Numbered from the stretch's first letter, positions 1 through 8,337 are shown. The stretch is DNA of 64,000 bases from Actinobacillus genomosp. 2 (GCF_029773605.1 NZ_CP103807.1:496001-560000); one strand, 5' to 3'. A program made the numbers and translations. The notes: a model not told the origin generated them from the sequence alone.

Positions 1-840
1 ATTCAAGCGGAAACCTTACGAAAAAATAGGGCAATCTTAGATAAGCATATTTTGCCAACGTTAGGGCATTTAGCGATAACTGATATTAGCCCGAGGATTG
101 TTATCAATGCGTTGGAACCGGCGAAAGAGCGAGGTTTAGGCGATACACTCAAGCGATCGGTTCGATTATTGAATGAAGTATTAAATTTTGCGGTAAATGC
201 AGATTTAATCGAGTTTAACAAATGCTTAAAAGTGAGTGAGCATTTCAGCACACCTAAAGCCGTAAATAATCCGACCATTCCGCCGAAAGAATTGCCGGCA
301 TTTCTCGAAGCCTTGAGGGATAGCAATTTATCCTTACAAACGAAGTTATTAATTAAGTGGCAGTTACTCACGATAACACGCCCTAGGGAAGCAAGCGAAG
401 CACTATGGAGCGAAATAGACTGGGAAGCTAAAACGTGGACATTACCCGCTGAAAAAATGAAGATGAAGCGCCCGCACGTAATTCCCTTAAGTAACCAATC
501 ATTGCGCATACTTGAAAAGATGAAAAAGATTACGGGTAACAGTCCTTTCATATTTCAAAGCGAGATAAAGCCCAAGCAACCAATGAATAGCCAAACAGCA
601 AATAGGGCAATCAAATTACTAGGCTATGAGGGGCGTTTAACCGCTCACGGTTTAAGGTCGATAGCTTCTACTTACCTGAATGAACAATTAGTCAATTATG
701 ACGTGGTAGAGGCTTGTTTAGCCCACGTTATCAAAGACCAAACCCGAAAAGCCTATAACCGTTCTGATTATCTCGATCAGCGTGTAGATGTAATGCAGCA
801 ATGGGCGGATTATGTCGAAAGCTGCTCTACTGGTATTTAG
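1..840 (+). CDS. Tyrosine-recombinase integrase of P4-like satellite (5' end outside window)
   Basis: The reading frame is open from base 1, so the DUF4102-type arm-binding N-terminus lies upstream of the window. The visible part holds the core-binding domain (ILDKHILPTLGHLAI near the start) and the catalytic domain: the first Arg in TRPREASEALW, the HGLR box in LTAHGLRSIAST, the later His in CLAHV, and the probable Tyr nucleophile in KAYNRSDY. P4-type integrases catalyse site-specific integration, usually at a tRNA 3' end. It reads rightward into the satellite genes. The first ATG (base 52) is internal to the domain and is not the true start. Confidence 0.93.
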   Translation: MQAETLRKNRAILDKHILPTLGHLAITDISPRIVINALEPAKERGLGDTLKRSVRLLNEVLNFAVNADLIEFNKCLKVSEHFSTPKAVNNPTIPPKELPAFLEALRDSNLSLQTKLLIKWQLLTITRPREASEALWSEIDWEAKTWTLPAEKMKMKRPHVIPLSNQSLRILEKMKKITGNSPFIFQSEIKPKQPMNSQTANRAIKLLGYEGRLTAHGLRSIASTYLNEQLVNYDVVEACLAHVIKDQTRKAYNRSDYLDQRVDVMQQWADYVESCSTGI

Positions 841-893
841 TAAATTTTTGGCGGAATTTGACCGCTTTTCTTAAGATTAAAACGAGGTGAAAA

Positions 894-1727
894 ATGAAAA
901 AAACAGAATTATTTGAATATATACCTAAAGAAAGCGTAGTAAATTTCAAATGGTTTAATTTAGAGAAATATGCGTGTTTAAATGCAATGAATAGAACTCA
1001 ATGGGATCGTATTGTATGGGTAAGAAAACTTACTCAAATGGAAATAGACGAACATCAGCTAATTTCAAGTGATGGTACTACTAGGACAGAAGATCAATTT
1101 ATTAGCTCAGTCGGAGGATTTATTCTGTCAAATGTTGAAATGCTATCTATAGAACAAAAATTTCATAACAAAGAAACATCAATAGATGAAATAATAACAA
1201 ATTTTGATTTTAGCTTATTTTCTGCTTGCTATGATGAAATCTTACTAGACAAAGATAATACAAGAGCTAATTTTCTAAAAAAATTGGCAAATCTAATAAA
1301 AACTTCTAATGATTATAAACACCTTAGTTTTTATGATGAATTAGATGTTCCTCACAATATCCCTTTTGCTGACTTAGATAATGTTATAGTTATTGATACA
1401 ATGTTTTCAGATGAAGCCATATTAAGTGCAGTCAAAGAAAAATTAAAACATATTAGACAAAAAGAAAGCCATCACAAAGAAACAGTTTCAAAGCGATATT
1501 CGGATAGTCAAATTAGTAGTTTAATTGAAAATAAGGTTATACCTTATATAGACTTAATGCAATGGCAAAATGTAACAGGAGAAAAATTAACGGATAGAGA
1601 AATATCGGATTTGTTATTTCCTATAGACAAGCAAGATAAGGATAAGCCAAAAGGTATTGATACATTAAGACAAACAACTAAGAAAAAAGCATACGAGCTA
1701 TTAAAAGGCTCAATCAAATTCATCTAA
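894..1727 (+). CDS. Satellite cargo protein, DUF6387-like, function unknown
   Basis: A 277-residue acidic/lysine-rich protein with no membrane segment or signal peptide. The N-terminus (FKWFNLEKYACLNAMNRTQW) resembles what I recall of the DUF6387 family; this is recognition by eye only. A GAGGTGAAA ribosome site sits just before the ATG. The coding sequence is visibly more A+T-rich than the genes on either side. It lies between int and the alpA-type regulator, a place where P4-like satellites and PICIs often carry variable cargo, including anti-phage genes. A defence role is inference from position; no catalytic motif is visible. Confidence 0.72.
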   Translation: MKKTELFEYIPKESVVNFKWFNLEKYACLNAMNRTQWDRIVWVRKLTQMEIDEHQLISSDGTTRTEDQFISSVGGFILSNVEMLSIEQKFHNKETSIDEIITNFDFSLFSACYDEILLDKDNTRANFLKKLANLIKTSNDYKHLSFYDELDVPHNIPFADLDNVIVIDTMFSDEAILSAVKEKLKHIRQKESHHKETVSKRYSDSQISSLIENKVIPYIDLMQWQNVTGEKLTDREISDLLFPIDKQDKDKPKGIDTLRQTTKKKAYELLKGSIKFI

Positions 1728-1746
1728 TAAAATATTAGCGTGATTT

Positions 1747-1843
1747 TCTACTAATAGGATTTTACGCTTTTTTTCTACTAATAAAAAAACATTTCTAATT
1801 TTTATCAATAAAAAATCACATTGTATTTTTACTAATAAAAAAC
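1747..1843. repeat. Tandem TACTAATA-type repeats upstream of alpA
   Basis: Four spaced copies of a T-rich element ending in TACTAATA or TATCAATA: TTCTACTAATA at 1747-1757 and 1773-1783, a TATCAATA variant near 1803-1810, and TTTTTACTAATAAAA near 1826-1840. They lie between the cargo gene stop and the alpA-type regulator. Repeated sites at this position would suit operators for the AlpA-like protein or another satellite regulator, which is inference. The A8 runs make some chance similarity possible. Confidence 0.45.
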
Positions 1844-1924
1844 ATCTCTTTTTTCCTCTCTCGATCAGTTTATTAAACCTATAGAAAATGTATGTAGTTT
1901 TATTAAAAACAAGAGGAAAATAAA

Positions 1925-2119
1925 ATGGAAACTAACCCTATCACTACCCTACCACCACAAAAACAGCTTTTAGATGCTCAAGATGTTAAGGCACTAACAG
2001 GCTTTTCAGTTACGACCATTTATAAGTATGTAAAAAATGGCACATTCCCACAGCCGAAAAAATGTGGGCGATCTACTCGTTGGCGATTAGCGGATATTCA
2101 AGCCTATATCAATTCGTAG
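1925..2119 (+). CDS. AlpA-family excisionase/transcriptional regulator
   Basis: A 64-residue MerR-like winged-helix protein of the AlpA / Phage_AlpA type: LLDAQDVKALTGFSVTTIYKYVKNGTFP is the helix-turn-helix, followed by the family's wing RSTRWRLADIQAYI. In P4-like elements these proteins activate int or act as excisionase. An AGAGGAAAATAAA ribosome site precedes the ATG. It is the first gene of the rightward early operon. Confidence 0.88.
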   Translation: METNPITTLPPQKQLLDAQDVKALTGFSVTTIYKYVKNGTFPQPKKCGRSTRWRLADIQAYINS

Positions 2120-2128
2120 GGGGAGCTT

Positions 2129-2509
2129 ATGAACGCCAATACTACACGCAAGGAAAAACTAGGAAGCTATTTATTAGCAAGCCGTAACGGTTTTTCTGAA
2201 CTGGACGGAATGAGGGAATTAGGCATCACCAGCGGTCGAAACGAGATCAACGCACTAGAAGCGATTACACAGACTGAATTTATTCGTATTCAAGAACATA
2301 ACCAAAACGGAGGTACGCATTTTCGCTATTTCTTAGCGGATAAAACACAAGCGGAGAGATTAATCACTTTCCTAAATGGAAAAGCGGTAAGTCGTAACGC
2401 CGCGATTCCCTATCCGCCAACGGTGGCGGAATCCGTACTTAATCAGTTAGCAACGCCAACGGAAGCGCAATTACAGCACAAAGTACGTAAACCGGTGAAA
2501 GGAGTGTAA
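2129..2509 (+). CDS. Satellite protein of unknown function (126 aa)
   Basis: Starts 9 bases after the alpA stop with a GGGGGAG ribosome site. The middle part (GMRELGITSGRNEINALEAI) looks like a helix-turn-helix, and the later part (GGTHFRYFLADKTQAERLITFLN) resembles a winged-helix wing, so a DNA-binding regulator is possible. The C-terminus is basic. I do not recognise a named family. Its position within a tightly packed operon supports a real gene. Confidence 0.72.
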   Translation: MNANTTRKEKLGSYLLASRNGFSELDGMRELGITSGRNEINALEAITQTEFIRIQEHNQNGGTHFRYFLADKTQAERLITFLNGKAVSRNAAIPYPPTVAESVLNQLATPTEAQLQHKVRKPVKGV

Positions 2510-2524
2510 AAGGAGTGATTCAGT

Positions 2525-2803
2525 ATGAAGTGTGAAATAGCCAAGATGAATACAGTATTAATTCAGCACGCATTTAATCATTACTACACATATCGAAATA
2601 AGGGAACATTCACATTTAAGAGCCTATACAACGATGAAGAACCCTACCCACTTGAGGAGCTTATTACTTGCCTTAATACGCACATTCAGATGTTAGAAGC
2701 AGAACAGCAAGAAAAACACACCGAGAGCCGGCAGACTTCAATATGGCTATATGCGAAAAGAATTAAGCAATTGGAAACGATTAGAAAGTGGAGAATAAGA
2801 TGA
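2525..2803 (+). CDS. Small hypothetical satellite protein (92 aa)
   Basis: Mostly helical, charged protein with no recognised domain and no membrane segment. It is preceded by AGGAGTGATT (ribosome site AGGAG). Its TGA stop overlaps the ATG of the next gene (ATGA), which points to translational coupling and supports both reading frames. Confidence 0.65.
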   Translation: MKCEIAKMNTVLIQHAFNHYYTYRNKGTFTFKSLYNDEEPYPLEELITCLNTHIQMLEAEQQEKHTESRQTSIWLYAKRIKQLETIRKWRIR

Positions 2804-3531
2804 AAGGATTAAAAGAATTATTACCGGTCATTCAAACATTACAAAAAGGCGGATTACCACAGCAATTAATCAATGCCCGTGATTTATGGCAGTTCTTAGA
2901 GAGTAAGCAAGAATTTACCCATTGGCTTAAAAATGCAGTAGAAGCCGGTCAATTTCAAGAAGGAAAAGATTACTTTTTGCTTGATAAATTTATCAAGCAA
3001 AAAATGAACAATTCAAATAAGCGAGGTGGACACAATCGTAAAGATTACTTGATTACCCTCTCAATGGCGAAAGAGATTGCAATGCTAGAACGCAATCAGC
3101 AAGGGAAATTAGCCCGTCAATATTTTATCAAGTGTGAGGAAACGCTATCACAGATTGCTCCGGATATGGTGGCTCAATACCGCCAAGAATGGAAGCAGAA
3201 ACGCAATGAGGCGATGACACCTTATAAACGTACTTGCGAAGCCTTGAAACGTTGTAGAGAGCGATTAGGGAAGCCTACAGAAAGCCACATATTCACCAAT
3301 GAAGCCAATATGCTTTCATCATTGGCGGTAGGTATGAGTATTCAGCAATGGAAACAAGCTCACGGCATTACTACAGAGCCGAGAGAAGCATTCAATGCGG
3401 AGCAATTAGAAAAGCTCACTTACTTAGAACAAGCGGATGAAATGCTTTTAGATTTAGGCATTATCGACTTTCAACAACGCAAAGCCAAATTGGGCGAAAT
3501 GTTGGCGGTAAGGTTTAGTGGTTCAAATTGA
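2800..3531 (+). CDS. AntA/AntB-type phage antirepressor
   Basis: The N-terminal half is an AntA/AntB domain: LINARDLWQFLESKQEFTHW, then the KDYFLL and KDYLITLSMAKEIAMLERN blocks and GKLARQYFIKCEE. The C-terminal half is helical and family-variable. Such proteins antagonise repressors or control lytic genes in phages and satellites. I take the ATG at 2800, which overlaps the previous stop and has GGAG about 7 bases upstream; an in-frame GTG at 2788 would remove that ribosome site. Confidence 0.85.
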   Translation: MKGLKELLPVIQTLQKGGLPQQLINARDLWQFLESKQEFTHWLKNAVEAGQFQEGKDYFLLDKFIKQKMNNSNKRGGHNRKDYLITLSMAKEIAMLERNQQGKLARQYFIKCEETLSQIAPDMVAQYRQEWKQKRNEAMTPYKRTCEALKRCRERLGKPTESHIFTNEANMLSSLAVGMSIQQWKQAHGITTEPREAFNAEQLEKLTYLEQADEMLLDLGIIDFQQRKAKLGEMLAVRFSGSN

Positions 3532-3641
3532 GCGACTAAATTTTAAACAATCTATCCCAATGGGAGCGTTATACGGAATGGTAGAGCTATTACTACTACG
3601 AATTACTACACACTACTATGAATTTTAAAGGAGCTAACACA

Positions 3642-4025
3642 ATGGGCTACGGTACAGGCATTCGTCAAAGGTTCGCTATTGAGTACGCCCACAAGGGCAA
3701 TGCAACACACGCCTTAAAAGCCGTATTAGGTACAGAACGAGCCGAGCGAATGAAAGCGGTAACGCTACGAGCCAAAGCAAGCGAACTGTTAAATGACTAT
3801 CGCACCGTGGAGCTAATCGAGCAAGAAAAGCAAGCAATGGCGGAACGAGGGGAACGCTTACCAAGATTTAGAAAGCGAACTTATCGCACGGATTTAGTAA
3901 GTGGAATGAGTGAATACAGCAAGCGGACACCATCACAACCGACAGTCGTTCTACAAGAAATCAGAGGTTTTAAAACAATATTGAAACAGTTATCACGAGC
4001 AACAAAACGAGGACAGAAACGGTAA
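3642..4025 (+). CDS. Terminase small-subunit-like protein (possible satellite TerS)
   Basis: 127 residues. The N-terminal part, IRQRFAIEYAHKGNATHALK followed by spaced Ala/Leu positions and ELLNDYRTVELIEQEK, matches the layout of Terminase_2-type small subunits (F-EY---GNAT-A--A, then LL----V---I). The C-terminus is very basic. In PICI-type satellites a satellite-encoded TerS redirects helper packaging; that role here is inference. The ATG at 3642 has AAAGGAG 8 bases upstream and is preferred over the in-frame ATG at 3618, which lacks a ribosome site. Confidence 0.6.
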   Translation: MGYGTGIRQRFAIEYAHKGNATHALKAVLGTERAERMKAVTLRAKASELLNDYRTVELIEQEKQAMAERGERLPRFRKRTYRTDLVSGMSEYSKRTPSQPTVVLQEIRGFKTILKQLSRATKRGQKR

Positions 4026-4103
4026 CAAAACGGTAACGATATGGAATAGATGCGGAACATTTTTTCAAAAGTTCCACTAGTAAAACTTGACTTTATTAGC
4101 AAA

Positions 4104-4135
4104 TAAAAACGCCCTCAAAGCGACGCTAAGAGGGC
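4104..4135 (-). terminator. Hairpin with T-tract on the minus strand
   Basis: GCCCTC (4111-4116) pairs with GAGGGC (4130-4135). Read on the minus strand the stem is followed by GTTTTTATTT, so it looks like an intrinsic terminator for leftward transcription, although no leftward gene is visible to its right. It lies in the 140-base gap before the Ash/Icd-like gene, where P4 carries regulatory RNA; a structured regulatory transcript is an alternative reading. Confidence 0.4.
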
Positions 4136-4167
4136 AAGAACAAAAATCTAAAAAAGGTATTTAACCG

Positions 4168-4803
4168 ATGAATATTTTACAGTACATCACAACAAATAGC
4201 GACACAATCGACAATAATCCGCAAGGTTATTTAGATATGGTTCATTCCGTGCTATCGGCGGAATTTGCAAAAAATGAAGAAAATTCGACCGCTTGTAAAA
4301 AGAATTGCTTTACAAGTTTAGCGAATAAGGTTTATGCTATTCTCGCTTTCGCAAAATCGGAAGCCGAGCGTGGAAACTCGAATAATTTACTTGTGGCGAA
4401 CACTAGCACGCCCTTCAATGACCGTGCTTTTTTTGTTCGTGGACTAAACACACCTAAAGAAAATAACCAAACCAAAAATGGATTGGTTACATTTCTCTCA
4501 ATGGTAGCGTTTAGTGGGCAACGTTTAATCGTTGGCTGTGTTCCACAAGTCGCAGTTTTCCACCCCGCTAAACGCTATCGCCAAGCCGTGGAAAGCAAAG
4601 CGATAGACTCTAAAAATTTACTTGTGGAGCTATCAGCCATGATCTACCTATTCAAAGCCGTAAGCCGTTTAGACTTACGCAACACTTCAAAACCGATTTC
4701 ATCATTCCCTTGCTATACCGTGCGTATTAAAGCCGATAGCTTAGAGCAAGCCAAAGCGATGGTATGCCCTTTCTTTGCCGTTAAGGAGGTGGTTTATGCG
4801 TAA
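4168..4803 (+). CDS. Ash/Icd-like satellite protein
   Basis: A 211-residue protein with the conserved run FFVRGLNTPKENN, GLVTFLSMVAFSGQR, FHPAKRYRQAVESKAID and LSAMIYLFKAVSRL that I associate with the P4 Ash / 'host cell division inhibitor Icd-like' proteins common in satellites. The molecular role is poorly defined; P4 Icd affects host division. The last 8 bases overlap the next gene. The family call is from memory of these motifs, not a search. Confidence 0.65.
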   Translation: MNILQYITTNSDTIDNNPQGYLDMVHSVLSAEFAKNEENSTACKKNCFTSLANKVYAILAFAKSEAERGNSNNLLVANTSTPFNDRAFFVRGLNTPKENNQTKNGLVTFLSMVAFSGQRLIVGCVPQVAVFHPAKRYRQAVESKAIDSKNLLVELSAMIYLFKAVSRLDLRNTSKPISSFPCYTVRIKADSLEQAKAMVCPFFAVKEVVYA

Positions 4804-5014
4804 CCAAACCGTTAAACCACAAGCCACTACCCTAACTGCTGAAGATATTCAAGCGATTAAAAAGGCACGTAAGCAGTTATGGCAAGTCCTAGCCATTATT
4901 CAAACAATGAGCTTATCGCAACACGATGAGTATATAGATTACGGTACAGCCCTTGAGGGCGTGGCGGAGTTAATGAGTAATTCCCTTACCGGATTAGACG
5001 ACTTGGATATTTAA
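4796..5014 (+). CDS. Small hypothetical satellite protein (72 aa)
   Basis: Start chosen at the ATG at 4796, which has AAGGAGG 6 bases upstream, inside the end of the previous gene. Helical, with an acidic C-terminus (LTGLDDLDI). No recognised family. Part of a chain of small genes with overlapping or closely spaced ends leading to the replication protein. Confidence 0.65.
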   Translation: MRNQTVKPQATTLTAEDIQAIKKARKQLWQVLAIIQTMSLSQHDEYIDYGTALEGVAELMSNSLTGLDDLDI

Positions 5015-5026
5015 GGGGGTGGATCT

Positions 5027-5368
5027 ATGCGTAACACAAATAAATTGATCACAGATATTTATGAACAAACCGACAAAATCGATATATTGCTATTTTATGC
5101 GGATAGTTTAGCCAATGCGATTAGCATTGATCATTCCGAGAACCTAAGCACAAATGGCGAGGGTGGATTTGCTTACAATAACACTATCGCCGATGGCTTA
5201 CTGGGGCTTAATACTTACCTTATTGAGCAGGTCAAACAGGCACACCGCCAACGTGACGACCATATTTTCGAATTAATCAAAGCTCACGAAGCACAAACAG
5301 AAGCATTGAACGCTTACAAATTGGCGGAGTGTGAACGAAAAGCGGTGGAGGTAGCAAAAGATGAATAA
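5027..5368 (+). CDS. Hypothetical satellite protein (113 aa)
   Basis: Begins 12 bases after the previous stop behind a GGGGGTGG ribosome site. The protein is soluble and largely helical, with a charged C-terminal helix (ALNAYKLAECERKAVEVAKDE region). No recognised domain. It overlaps the next gene by 8 bases, again suggesting coupled translation. Confidence 0.62.
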   Translation: MRNTNKLITDIYEQTDKIDILLFYADSLANAISIDHSENLSTNGEGGFAYNNTIADGLLGLNTYLIEQVKQAHRQRDDHIFELIKAHEAQTEALNAYKLAECERKAVEVAKDE

Positions 5369-5549
5369 TTTAGAACCAAAATATCAAGTAATCGCCTTTT
5401 CCGATTCTCCTACAAAAATTCAGCAATCTAGTTCCGTAGCCGAAAATGTTTCTCACCGTGACGCATGGCAAATCGCACGCCAAGTAATGGATGAGAACGA
5501 GCATATTTACGCAGTAAGCGTACGAGCAATGGGGGGCAAAGATGAATAA
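5361..5549 (+). CDS. Small hypothetical satellite protein (62 aa)
   Basis: Starts within the end of the previous gene, with GGAGGTAGC just upstream, and ends within the start of the next one (8-base overlaps on both sides). The sequence (KYQVIAFSDSPT, DAWQIARQVMDENEHIYAVSV) has the beta-alpha-beta look of small phage proteins but matches no family I know. Confidence 0.58.
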   Translation: MNNLEPKYQVIAFSDSPTKIQQSSSVAENVSHRDAWQIARQVMDENEHIYAVSVRAMGGKDE

Positions 5550-5766
5550 TTTAGACACCCTCCGAACAATTAAACAGCCATTAGATATGGCGAAGATGTT
5601 CTTTGAAATTGCTTTAACTGGCAACGGTGCGGTAGGGCGTGAAAACGGCACGCTTATGAGCCGAGATGAAATACTGGCGGAAGCCTTTCAATACTTAGAC
5701 GAAGCTCACACTTACTTACAGGAAGTGATCGAAGAGGTGGAATATGAACAAAATTCGCTTTTATGA
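5542..5766 (+). CDS. Small hypothetical satellite protein (74 aa)
   Basis: An acidic helical protein starting inside the previous gene behind a GGGGGGCAAAG stretch. Its last 23 bases overlap the start of the DUF927 gene, so it is probably translated together with it. Function unknown. Confidence 0.58.
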   Translation: MNNLDTLRTIKQPLDMAKMFFEIALTGNGAVGRENGTLMSRDEILAEAFQYLDEAHTYLQEVIEEVEYEQNSLL

Positions 5767-7915
5767 TGACCAGTTAGCAAAAACGAATGTCCTCAACGAT
5801 TGGATTATTCTAGCAGGAAGAGACGCACACAAAGCCTATTACCGATGGAATAGTACGATGAGCCGTTCAGAAGCCGGCAAAGGCGAAAGATGGGCGTTAA
5901 TTCGTGATAGCTTCAAGCTAGGCAATGATATGATTCCGTGCTTGTTGGATAGCAAAGAATTGAGCCAATTAGACCGCTTGTTACTTGCACCAACCGCACA
6001 GCGATTCATTAAAATATTCCAAGTGGGGGAACTCCCCACTTTGGCGAAAGATAAAGACGATTTTCGCACCCGAGTATTGATGAACCTCGCAGAACATTGC
6101 CCGAATCTTACCGCCATAGAATGGGTAGATGAAGGTTTTGAGGCGGAGAATCTCACAAGCGAATATCAACGCATTAAGAACGGACAGCACGCTACTGCTG
6201 AAATTTTAGAGCAACGCACACTTAACCCCGAAGATGATACCGCCCCACGTGTAGAAATGCGTAAGCGTGGCGGATTAAAAGGCTTGTACTATGTTACTAC
6301 TCGTATTGTGGACGGTGAGAAAGTCGAAAGCGAAAAATGGTTATCCGATTTTGTCGAGGTAATTGGGCTAGGTAAAGGCGAAAGTGAACATTTCATTATT
6401 TTGCAAAAAGAGAAGCAAGAACGACCGCTTGTTATGCCATTGAAAGATGTAGGCGAGCGTGATGGTTGGCAATATTTGAAGCGTAATGATGTTACCGTAA
6501 CAACGAAGCAAGCCTTGCGTGCGGAATTGGCGGATTATTTGCAATTTAAAAGCCGAACCGCCAAGCAGTATTACATTACTGACAAAACCGGTTGGAATGA
6601 CGATTTAACCGCTTTCATCTTGCCAAACGGGGAAACCCTAGGACAACCTCTAACTCCAACCATTTTCCGCAATTTAACGCAGAATATTGACGGGTACAGA
6701 GTAAGTGGAACAACAGCGGATTGGGTAGATAATGTAGGGCGTTATTGTGTAGGCAATCCGTCGATGATGTTATCAGTTGGCGTTGCGTTAAGTGCGCCAT
6801 TATTGAAACTTTTAGAAGCGGACGGCTACGGCGTACACCTCTACGAAGATTCAACATTCGGCAAAACAACCGCTTTAAATATTGCTTCCTCAATTTACGG
6901 ACACCCAAGAGAAACCCGTACAGCGTGGAATGCGACACCGTTAGCCTTACAGAACGAAGCCTTTAGCCGTAACGGGCTATTTATGCCGTTAGATGAAATC
7001 AGTGAAGCCAGTCCGAAAGCCGTAGCACAGACTGCTTATAGCTTGTTTAACGGACAAGGCAAGCTACAAGGTGCGAAAGAGGGGGGAAATCGCAAGTCGA
7101 TCAAATGGCTAGTGACGAATCTCTCCACCGAGGAGGAGGGCTTAGAAAGCTATCTCAAGCAACAAGGGATAAAAGTCAATGCCGGGCAATTAGTCCGCTT
7201 GCTTAATATCCCGATGAAACGAGCGACAGAGTTTCACGGCTTAGCGGACGGTAAAACGCACGCTGATATGCTAAATGCGAACGTCATTCGCTATTTTGGT
7301 GCGGTGGGCGTAGATTGGATTACTTACTTGATTCAAGCAGAGAAAAGCGAATTAAAGGCGTTATACGATAAAGTAAAACAATCTCGATTAAAGAGCTTGC
7401 CGGATAATTCAGAGCCACAAATTAAGCGAGTGATGGCGGATAGATTCGCCCTCATTGAAACCGCCTTATTGTTGGCCAAGGATATTTTACAATGGACGGA
7501 AAAAGATATATCAAACGCTATTACGGCCAACTTCAATGAATGGGTAAATGCTTATGGTTGGCACTCGAAGAAACACACTCAAATCATTGAACAAGTGAAC
7601 GGTTGGCTATTGGTAAATGCTGATACTCGTTTTGAAGAGTTTCCACCGGACGGCACACAGAAACCTATCAGTAATAAAGCCGGTTATCGACTGGTAGAAG
7701 ATGACCGTTATTTTGTATTCAAAAGCGTATTTGAAGATGAAGCCTTACAGGGGCAGACGAAAGAGGTCGCTTTACCCGTGCTTTTAAAAGCGGGGATTCT
7801 TCACAAGGGAGAAGGCAACGGCTACGCATACCTCCAACGAATGCCGCACAAGATCAACCCAAAGAGAACGAGGGCATATCTTGTAGAGATTCTCAATGAG
7901 AATAGCGACGAATAG
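5744..7915 (+). CDS. DUF927-domain replication protein (helicase/primase-like)
   Basis: 723 residues. The C-terminal two thirds is a DUF927 P-loop domain. A nucleotide-binding loop reads YEDSTFGKTT (residues 367-376); a helicase-like segment follows (LFMPLDEISEAS, then WLVTNLSTEEEG and the R-finger region GQLVRLLNIPM). The first Gly of the usual G-x-S-S-x-G-K-T loop is Glu here, which is unusual. In P4-like satellites this is the replication protein and would act at an iteron origin; twelve octamer repeats lie just downstream. No TOPRIM or zinc-finger primase domain is evident in the N-terminus. Confidence 0.82.
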   Translation: MNKIRFYDDQLAKTNVLNDWIILAGRDAHKAYYRWNSTMSRSEAGKGERWALIRDSFKLGNDMIPCLLDSKELSQLDRLLLAPTAQRFIKIFQVGELPTLAKDKDDFRTRVLMNLAEHCPNLTAIEWVDEGFEAENLTSEYQRIKNGQHATAEILEQRTLNPEDDTAPRVEMRKRGGLKGLYYVTTRIVDGEKVESEKWLSDFVEVIGLGKGESEHFIILQKEKQERPLVMPLKDVGERDGWQYLKRNDVTVTTKQALRAELADYLQFKSRTAKQYYITDKTGWNDDLTAFILPNGETLGQPLTPTIFRNLTQNIDGYRVSGTTADWVDNVGRYCVGNPSMMLSVGVALSAPLLKLLEADGYGVHLYEDSTFGKTTALNIASSIYGHPRETRTAWNATPLALQNEAFSRNGLFMPLDEISEASPKAVAQTAYSLFNGQGKLQGAKEGGNRKSIKWLVTNLSTEEEGLESYLKQQGIKVNAGQLVRLLNIPMKRATEFHGLADGKTHADMLNANVIRYFGAVGVDWITYLIQAEKSELKALYDKVKQSRLKSLPDNSEPQIKRVMADRFALIETALLLAKDILQWTEKDISNAITANFNEWVNAYGWHSKKHTQIIEQVNGWLLVNADTRFEEFPPDGTQKPISNKAGYRLVEDDRYFVFKSVFEDEALQGQTKEVALPVLLKAGILHKGEGNGYAYLQRMPHKINPKRTRAYLVEILNENSDE

Positions 7916-7938
7916 CCATATCATTAAACTACATTCAG

Positions 7939-7962
7939 ACCGCCATTATTGGCGGTTTTTTT
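7939..7962 (+). terminator. Intrinsic terminator after the DUF927 gene
   Basis: ACCGCC, loop ATTATT, GGCGGT, then TTTTTTT. A compact stem with a T-run 24 bases after the stop codon; ends the satellite operon. Confidence 0.85.
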
Positions 7963-8047
7963 GTTATGCTTTATTGTTTATAAAATGCACTTTTTATACA
8001 GCCTGTATAAATTTATTCCCCCTTTCTATTAGGAAGCATATTTTTAA

Positions 8048-8337
8048 TAGTCCAATAGTCCAAAACACCCTTTTTAAGGTGTGAAATCATTATATATCAA
8101 TAAGTTAGATGTAAAATTATTGGACTATCATTGGACTAAAATCGCCATTTTTGGACTAAAACACCCCCTTTTTGGACTAAATGCTAAAGTTAAAAAAATG
8201 AAAATCTTCAAAATCATTTAGTCCAAAAGCCACCTAAAATAGTCCAAAACGGAAAAAAAATAGTCCAAAAAATTTTATGTAACCAATTGAATATAAAAAG
8301 AAAAGTGAGTTTTTGGACTAATTGGACTATTGGACTA
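8048..8337. repeat. Twelve TTGGACTA iterons, candidate satellite replication origin
   Basis: The octamer TTGGACTA occurs 12 times within 290 bases in alternating groups. Minus orientation: 8048, 8056, 8219, 8240, 8261. Plus orientation: 8120, 8131, 8151, 8172, 8313, 8322, 8330. The groups run minus(2), plus(4), minus(3), plus(3), and the groups beginning at 8120 and 8219 flank an A+T-rich stretch. In P4 the alpha protein binds repeated sites at ori and crr; these repeats lie right after the DUF927 gene, so an origin bound by that protein is the natural reading (inference). A minus-strand ORF across this segment is treated as chance. Confidence 0.75.

Noticed and set aside
3676-3864. 62-codon minus-strand ORF opposite the TerS-like gene
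   Set aside because: No ribosome site, fully inside a better supported gene.
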